Source: Cephalothrix simula (lineage: Eukaryota > Nemertea > Palaeonemertea > Archinemertea > Cephalotrichidae). From it: a stretch of DNA of 11,807 nucleotides. Positions 10,101 through 11,807 of the stretch are shown here, piece after piece. The notes beneath the pieces are model-generated. The model made no database searches. It saw only the letters and a program-made list of their open reading frames with translations, and was not told the origin of the DNA. The position numbers and the translations under genes are program-made. Position 1 is the stretch's first letter, and each line of letters opens with the position of its first letter. The DNA lies in assembly GCA_035591015.1 (NCBI GenBank), contig JAXIUW010194956.1, positions 1-11,807 of the forward strand. The letters are read 5' to 3'.

Positions 10101-10994
10101 GATGAATTACGTGGCTCCCCTCCTAAATCAGACAATAATCCCAAGAAGTCTGAAAGTATCCAAACTGATGATTTGAGTGACACAGTTGGTAAGATTTAAG
10201 AATTATTTTTTTGCTCCTTTACGTTTAAAAAATTTGCAGTGATTTTTCTTGTATAGATTAGCAATGATATGAGAAGGTATACGCGATAGATTTCACTGAA
10301 TTGTATTCAAATTATCTTTCAAACGGAACCCATTATAAATTCATTACGCCCATTATACGAACATTCATCGACGAACATCATTTTCATTTATAAAATTGTG
10401 CCTTTTTTTAACAGAAGTTTTTGGATCTTTATGGATTAAATTTCTACAGTTTTATTCTATATACGCCTGTCAATGTCGGGTTTTAGGTTGTGGAGATTCC
10501 TGAAACATTTCATGTTGTTGATGCATGTTGTCCAATTAGAAAGAACCTATTGACTACTTTAAACCGTCCTCTCGGGGAAGGGTTTTTTTAACACCTGATA
10601 CTTGATTATAAAATTGTCACAACATTCCATAGCGACACCCTAGGTGCTTTAATAGCACATTATTGATGGGTACAATAAATATTTTTATTACAAAAGAAGG
10701 GCGCTTAATGAGTCCTCTATGATACACCAATCTTCATACAATGTACTTATCGCCATGACAGGTGCTAAGATAGTACTAAATCCTTGTTTAGTTTGGTTTG
10801 AACTATTTTCCTTTCTTTCTCAGATCACAAATCTCTGTCGCATACACGAGAGTTTATGAGAACACCAAATCCTCCTGCACATAATCCGTCTTCAATGTCG
10901 TCATATAACGCAGCTGTAGCCATATACAGCGCAAAAATAACGCCCTCGTCCGTCCGTCAAAGACCAATGTCAGCTGGTGCCTTAAATAGACCAG
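1094..10994 (+). CDS. TTLL5: TTLL5-like tubulin polyglutamylase, internal part (nine exons, incomplete at both ends)
   Basis: Nine exons (1094-1150, 2332-2380, 2542-2577, 3177-3556, 4601-4718, 9160-9306, 9616-9719, 10016-10188, 10824-10994) join into one frame of 411 codons with GT/AG borders and matching phase at every junction. TTLL5 is known to add glutamate side chains to tubulin, mainly alpha-tubulin, in axonemes and other microtubules, and to RPGR in vertebrates. The ATP-grasp TTL domain is not here and should be upstream. Seen in order in the joined fragment: LLYERKL (about 59-65), a basic cluster RKRKKRK (72-78), an acidic low-complexity stretch (about 116-146), a five-proline run (155-159), SKIQARCAF (174-182), RFLRRA (218-223), [12 protein letters not shown] (245-256), SEAELEEVL (297-305), KSASIFLG (313-320) and AAVAIYSAKI (384-393). 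These match vertebrate TTLL5 in order and spacing. The region from 174 to 320 corresponds to the cofactor interaction domain. The last exon ends in phase 1 at a GT donor, so more exons lie beyond 11807. Confidence 0.9.
1151..2331 (+). other. TTLL5: intron of TTLL5
   Basis: GTGAGT at 1151 to CAG at 2331. AT-rich, with no coding island that has usable splice borders and homology. Open stretches at 1461-1649 (+) and 1535-1825 (-) have no family resemblance. No strong repeat is seen apart from small palindromes such as TGCAAGGTTTTTGAACCTTG near 1992. Confidence 0.6.
2332..2380 (+). CDS. TTLL5: TTLL5 putative short exon
   Basis: The acceptor is TTTACTCCCAG after a T-rich tract, and the donor is GTAGGT at 2381. 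The 49 nt contribute one base to the split Lys codon and then FGQLHNSTHPQLIIGQ, ending in phase 0. The other two frames are also open here, so the choice of frame depends on phase agreement with the exons at 1094-1150 and 2542-2577. The peptide is not recognisable by family. It sits where TTLL5 proteins have a variable linker between the catalytic core and the LYERKL segment. Confidence 0.6.
2542..2577 (+). CDS. TTLL5: TTLL5 putative 36-nt micro-exon
   Basis: The acceptor AAAATCAG and donor GTTAGT bound a 36-nt island that is clearly GC-richer than the AT-rich intron around it. It encodes RPMGVGARPPGK in phase 0 on both sides, so it could be skipped without a frameshift. The acceptor has a weak pyrimidine tract. 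Support is composition, splice borders and phase. The peptide itself is too short and low in complexity to assign by family. Confidence 0.6.
2578..3176 (+). other. TTLL5: intron of TTLL5
   Basis: GTTAGT at 2578 to the acceptor ending at 3176. AT-rich and low in complexity, with no repeat or RNA gene that I can support. Confidence 0.6.
3177..3556 (+). CDS. TTLL5: TTLL5 exon: LYERKL segment, basic cluster, acidic linker, polyproline
   Basis: The acceptor is ATTTCAG and the donor GTATGC. The 380-nt exon starts in phase 0 and ends two bases into a codon. It encodes QKRTLLYERKLQNLG, matching the ALYERKLLSLE block of vertebrate TTLL5, then RKRKKRK (a possible nuclear localisation or tubulin-tail contact patch, by inference), then a linker very rich in Asp, Glu and Lys, then a five-proline run and YNVASIVKSAGDM. 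Human TTLL5 has the same order: a basic run, an acidic run, and a segment leading into [11 protein letters not shown]. The acidic linker is low in complexity. Reading on past 3556 gives only RYA and a stop, which supports the splice. Confidence 0.9.
3614..4120. mobile_element. foldback-type element with ~190-bp inverted arms
   Basis: The left arm starts with GTACAGA and CACGATCTAAATAATGCC (3614-3638). The right arm ends with the reverse complement of the same words (4086-4103 and 4114-4120). Inside, both arms carry a C/G homopolymer run, AGTGGGGACCCTGA, CATGACCCTTA or its variant, TTATAAAAAAT, AAGTTTAT, TCAAGACTAAAG, GGTGGCCCC and GCGAAAAT in the same order. Arms run to about 3806 and from about 3922. 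The centre has no coding potential. This is the form of a non-autonomous foldback DNA transposon or a long MITE. I see no clear target-site duplication and cannot name the superfamily. Confidence 0.8.
3761..3826. repeat. 66-nt near-perfect hairpin inside the foldback element
   Basis: AGCGCTACCTGGTGGC (3761-3776) is complementary, with two mismatches, to GCTACCAGGTGGCGCT (3811-3826). Between them CCTAGCG and CGCTAGG pair perfectly, and GCGAAAAT faces ATTTTTCGC. The right arm of the element carries only the corresponding half (GCGAAAATGCACATTTTCGC near 3923), so the left arm has an added inverted duplication. Confidence 0.8.
4200..4517. repeat. diverged tandem duplication, unit ~159 bp
   Basis: CCTAGGCTCT(T/G)CA(C/A)GACCTTTCTAAAAATATATAGT begins at 4288 and again at 4447, an offset of 159 bp. 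Before it, both copies have a GGNGTAAAAAATGCC or GAGGTAGAAAAATGCCC word, a run ending in CCCC(T/C), and CACCCA; after it, both have TGG(T/G)TGYCTA, CCRGCCAA and ATGA(G)ATA. The left edge lies near the end of the foldback element. The copies are about 75 to 80 percent alike by eye. Probably part of an interspersed repeat family. Confidence 0.75.
4601..4718 (+). CDS. TTLL5: TTLL5 exon: SKIQARCAF, start of the cofactor interaction domain
   Basis: The acceptor TTAATTTTAG puts T4601 first, which completes AG|T as Ser. The exon then reads [19 protein letters not shown] and ends EQM in phase 0 at donor GTGAGT. Vertebrate TTLL5 has [20 protein letters not shown] followed by a variable stretch ending EQM at the equivalent place. 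The agreement across the splice junction is the best single proof of the exon structure. The middle (Asn/Thr/Gln-rich) is variable. Confidence 0.95.
5061..5070. repeat. probable target-site duplication, left copy
   Basis: TGGGTAATAA at 5061-5070 recurs in direct orientation at 5618-5627, right against the other end of the inverted-repeat element. Two extra bases (CA) separate the left copy from the terminus. The 10-bp length fits Mutator-like insertion better than hAT (8 bp) or Tc1/mariner (TA). Confidence 0.7.
5073..5617. mobile_element. MITE-like DNA transposon, 545 bp, with >200-bp terminal inverted repeats
   Basis: The left terminus TGGGGAATTGTAGCCTACCCA (5073 on) is the reverse complement, with one mismatch, of the right terminus ending at 5617. 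The match continues through GGAGGAGGGCTTTTACGTAG, ATAAGCCCT, CACGTCCTAGCGTCCTC, ACTGTGACCAAACTAG, GCATAGAAAG, TCATTTGAAGCA, AATTATGA and TTCTTGAACG or close variants. Arms span 5073-5300 and 5404-5617, with a loop of about 100 bp. The left arm has an 18-bp word (CTTTTACGTAGTAAAAGC) in two tandem copies where the right has one. It encodes nothing. Long TIRs with a 9-11 bp duplication resemble Mutator-like non-autonomous elements, but this is not proof. Confidence 0.88.
5618..5627. repeat. probable target-site duplication, right copy
   Basis: TGGGTAATAA directly follows the right terminus at 5617 and equals the left copy at 5061-5070. Confidence 0.7.
6284..7195. repeat. distant inverted-repeat pair around a tRNA-like unit
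   Basis: CGATCGCACAGTGCTGCCGAT followed by GC, AAAAA and TTTGCC (about 6284-6321) is similar to the reverse complement of 7154-7195, which reads CGATCCACACTGCTGCCGATCGC, then AAAAACTATGCC. Arms are about 40 bp, with several mismatches and small gaps. The enclosed 0.8 kb is AT-rich, non-coding and carries the tRNA-like unit near its left side. The pair may be the termini of a degenerate non-autonomous element. No target duplication was recognised. Confidence 0.5.
6393..6465 (+). pseudogene. degenerate tRNA-like unit (Ser/Leu-type body, UCA-like anticodon), possible SINE head
   Basis: TGGCCGAGGGGT (6400-6411) matches a pol III A box of the Ser/Leu type and GGTTCGAGTCC (6444-6454) is an exact B box, about 44 nt apart. 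TTGGA-CTTCAAA-TCTGA (6419-6435) forms an anticodon arm with two G-U type pairs and TCA in the anticodon position. The D stem has one mismatch, the T stem pairs only at two positions, and the start GCCACGA finds no complementary acceptor strand after the B box. It is therefore not an intact tRNA. A tRNA pseudogene or the head of a tRNA-derived SINE fits best. Confidence 0.7.
8098..8175. repeat. 78-nt near-perfect hairpin in a TTLL5 intron
   Basis: The arms 8098-8126 and 8147-8175 are 29 nt each and match in 26 positions. The inner part (TTCTATTTTACGCTATC) is complementary over 17 consecutive bases and the outer TCGTTAG/CTAACGA over 7. The loop is 20 nt. Pairing stops abruptly outside the arms. 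The size suits a precursor microRNA in sense orientation with the host gene, or a miniature palindromic transposon. Sequence alone does not separate these. Confidence 0.85.
8809..9063. mobile_element. interspersed repeat with CAGGGTGG / CCACCATG ends
   Basis: The left end reads CAGGGTGGTTACTCACCTGG, and the right end GTGGCCACCATG is an imperfect inverted copy of it. Inside are repeated CCTGGAAA, TCAGGGAAAAG and GTCAGGGAATTTTT words near the left end, and GAAGTCAGGGAATTTTTTT, CTGGAAATTAGGGAAAAG near the right. This 'CTGGAAA-TCAGGGAA' word pattern recurs in animal interspersed repeats as I remember them. CAGGG ends recall hAT elements, but the flanking 8-mers (ACATACGT and ATATCTAT) agree only in part, so no target duplication is claimed. 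It lies about 95 bp before the exon at 9160. Confidence 0.65.
9160..9306 (+). CDS. TTLL5: TTLL5 exon: RFLRRA and [12 protein letters not shown] block
   Basis: Acceptor TTAATTTAG, donor GTAAGG, 147 nt, phase 0 at both ends. It encodes DLVLRFLRRAAGNLQ, then a VPSKKL segment, then [19 protein letters not shown]. Vertebrate TTLL5 has [45 protein letters not shown] here, so the whole exon aligns without gaps as far as I can tell. It is the most conserved exon in the window, in the part of the cofactor interaction domain that is probably helical. It is separated from the previous exon by a 4.4-kb intron packed with repeats. Confidence 0.96.
9307..9615 (+). other. TTLL5: intron of TTLL5
   Basis: GTAAGG at 9307 to TTTAG at 9615. 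About half of it is the 22-bp minisatellite; the rest is plain AT-rich DNA. Confidence 0.85.
9361..9521. repeat. 22-bp minisatellite, about seven diverged copies
   Basis: Unit starts fall at about 9369, 9391, 9412, 9434, 9456, 9477 and 9499, so the period is 21-22 bp. The consensus is roughly GNCTTATTATTCAAGAAATTCA. Middle copies (9391-9476) are the most alike and the edge copies are decayed. It lies wholly inside a 309-bp intron. Confidence 0.85.
9616..9719 (+). CDS. TTLL5: TTLL5 exon: linker ending in the conserved FxxFI segment
   Basis: Acceptor TACTTTTAG, donor GTAAGT. The exon is 104 nt: phase 0 in, two bases of a codon out. It encodes ETDVLRNRIRTMRSIRT, then a PEEGIDEDKFEYFIKNG segment. 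Vertebrate TTLL5 has a Lys/Glu-rich stretch followed by EDGVNMENFQEFIRQA at this place, so the second half aligns and the first half is lineage-specific. The terminal TC joins T10016 to make the Ser of SEAELEEVL. Confidence 0.93.
9871..9937. repeat. 32-bp direct tandem duplication
   Basis: CATATATTTTACACTAGAAA begins at 9871 and again at 9903. The two 32-bp copies differ at one place (CTATACC against CTATGCC), and a partial third CATAT follows at 9935. The near identity indicates a recent duplication. It is within the 9720-10015 intron. Confidence 0.9.
10016..10188 (+). CDS. TTLL5: TTLL5 exon: SEAELEEVL and KSASIFLG block
   Basis: Acceptor CATTTTCAG, donor GTAAGA. The exon is 173 nt and ends one base into a codon. 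It encodes [27 protein letters not shown], almost identical to vertebrate TTLL5 ([27 protein letters not shown]), then a polar, Ser/Asp/Lys-rich tail. This is the end of the region known in vertebrates as the cofactor interaction domain, used to bind partners such as CSAP and RPGR. Binding in this organism is inference from conservation. Confidence 0.95.
10189..10823 (+). other. TTLL5: intron of TTLL5, nothing else recognised
   Basis: GTAAGA at 10189 to TCTCAG at 10823. No repeat, RNA gene or coding island could be supported. Confidence 0.75.
10824..10994 (+). CDS. TTLL5: TTLL5 exon: Ser/Pro-rich tail with AAVAIYSAKI motif
   Basis: Acceptor CTTTCTTTCTCAG (the strongest pyrimidine tract in the window), donor GTAAAT. 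The exon is 171 nt: two bases complete the Asp codon, one base is left over at the end. It encodes DHKSLSHTREFMRTP, a Pro/Ser/Asn-rich stretch, then YNAAVAIYSAKITPSS and RPMSAGALNRP. Vertebrate TTLL5 has a similar short motif, [21 protein letters not shown], in its otherwise disordered tail, which supports homology beyond the conserved domain. The exon does not end the protein: the next exon must start in phase 1 and was not found in 10995-11807. Confidence 0.88.
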
Positions 10995-11807
10995 GTAAAT
11001 ATTTTTACAGCAAAAATTGCGTGATTTGACCATTAATAACATGTTTATGAAAACTAAACTGTAACTTTCTAAGAATTTCAAACCAGTTTTTGCTGTATTG
11101 CAAAAAACGTGCGAAAACTGTAAGAGGGGACGAAAGGTATTTCTGGTGATCTCTGATTGCGGCCTTATGCACTATGAATGTCCCTATGGTGACTGGGGGT
11201 GACGATTTTTATTTGCCTCGGTGGTCAAGGCGTCCTGCATATTAAAGAGATCACCAAGCAAACTCCATCTCAGTGTGTCTGTGGCTTTCAATCGGAAACG
11301 GTTTCAATCTCTTGTCAGCACTTTAACAGGCGCACGTCGGTATCGGTATCAAAATGTACGAGCATGTGTCGGCCCTCCTTTCCATGAGATATGAGTGGCA
11401 TCACAAATAATTAAAATGGTGGATGTAATGAAATTTTCTTTAAAAGTTCCGAATAAATTAATGATCCCGCTGTAGATACATGTATGCTGGTACACTTTGA
11501 GAGCCCGAAACCCGCGTTCGCCTGATAAATAAAGTGCTGATGAGGGATATATATTTGCTGCTGAAACCGTTTCGAATAAACGGAGTTGTTCGGTCATCCG
11601 ATGCCTCAATGATATCAAGAATTCATGGAAAGAATCAGCAACGCCTATACATTTGATATGCAGGTGCAATGTTTCGGGGGCACAAGAAATAAAACTACAC
11701 TTCGGCTTAGTCCGGCGACCAGCTGCTTTTTAAATTCAATTACGTGCTACTAAATAAACAGTGATATAATCGTGTTGAGGGTAGGCGAACAATCCCGAAG
11801 CAATTCT
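10995..11807 (+). other. TTLL5: intron of TTLL5, incomplete at the window end
   Basis: The stretch starts at donor GTAAAT. No acceptor followed by a phase-1 coding continuation is seen before 11807. It contains the inverted-repeat pair described at 11234-11664. Confidence 0.7.
11234..11664. repeat. diverged inverted-repeat pair, possible element remnant
   Basis: The + strand at about 11285-11365 reads TCGGAAACGGTTTCA, TGTCAGCACTTTA, CAGGCGCACG, TATCAAAATGTACGAGCAT. The - strand of 11478-11582 has TTCGAAACGGTTTCA, CATCAGCACTTTA, CAGGCGAACG, CTCAAAGTGTACCAGCAT in the same order, with a 14-nt addition. CCTGCATATTAAAG (11234) and CCTGCATATCAAATG (reverse complement of 11649-11663) may be the outer edges. 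The region is GC-richer than the introns before it, non-coding as far as can be judged, and downstream of the last exon seen. Confidence 0.6.

Noticed and set aside
9944-10183. 79-codon open frame on the - strand
   Set aside because: It is antisense to the conserved SEAELEEVL exon and a by-product of its codons.
11349-11669. 106-codon open frame on the - strand
   Set aside because: It lies across one arm of a diverged inverted repeat, has no family likeness and no clear splice context. It is kept only as something to test.

Overview
The window is animal nuclear DNA. It is AT-rich, has no long open reading frame, and carries short coding islands bounded by consensus GT/AG splice sites in long, repeat-filled introns. 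One gene is supported: a 3'-ward internal part of a TTLL5-like tubulin polyglutamylase (tubulin tyrosine ligase-like 5, also called STAMP) on the + strand. The encoded blocks ([51 protein letters not shown]) match vertebrate TTLL5 as I remember it, in the same order. The divergence and the intronic repeats suggest an invertebrate, possibly a mollusc or another lophotrochozoan, but the sequence does not fix the taxon.

Layout: nine exons join in frame (1094-1150, 2332-2380, 2542-2577, 3177-3556, 4601-4718, 9160-9306, 9616-9719, 10016-10188, 10824-10994), giving 1235 nt and 411 complete or splice-joined codons with no stop. The catalytic TTL domain should lie upstream of the window and the C-terminal end downstream. 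The last six exons are strongly supported by recognisable protein sequence. The first three rest on splice sites and phase, because that segment is poorly conserved.

The introns hold most of the unusual structure: a 50-bp tandem repeat whose unit contains a perfect 12-bp-arm palindrome (about 67-195); a foldback element with about 190-bp arms (3614-4120); a diverged 159-bp tandem duplication next to it (about 4200-4517); a 545-bp element with >200-bp terminal inverted repeats and a probable 10-bp target duplication (5061-5627); a degenerate tRNA-like unit (6393-6465) inside a pair of distant inverted repeats (about 6284-7195); a 78-nt near-perfect hairpin (8098-8175); a CAGGG-type interspersed repeat (8809-9063); a 22-bp minisatellite (9361-9521); a 32-bp tandem duplication (9871-9937); and a final diverged inverted-repeat pair (11234-11664).

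I see no second protein-coding gene, CRISPR array, operon or prokaryotic feature. The gene's role is post-translational glutamylation of tubulin and related acidic proteins. The exons here encode the region after the catalytic core: a basic/acidic linker, then the conserved segment known in vertebrate TTLL5 as the cofactor interaction domain.
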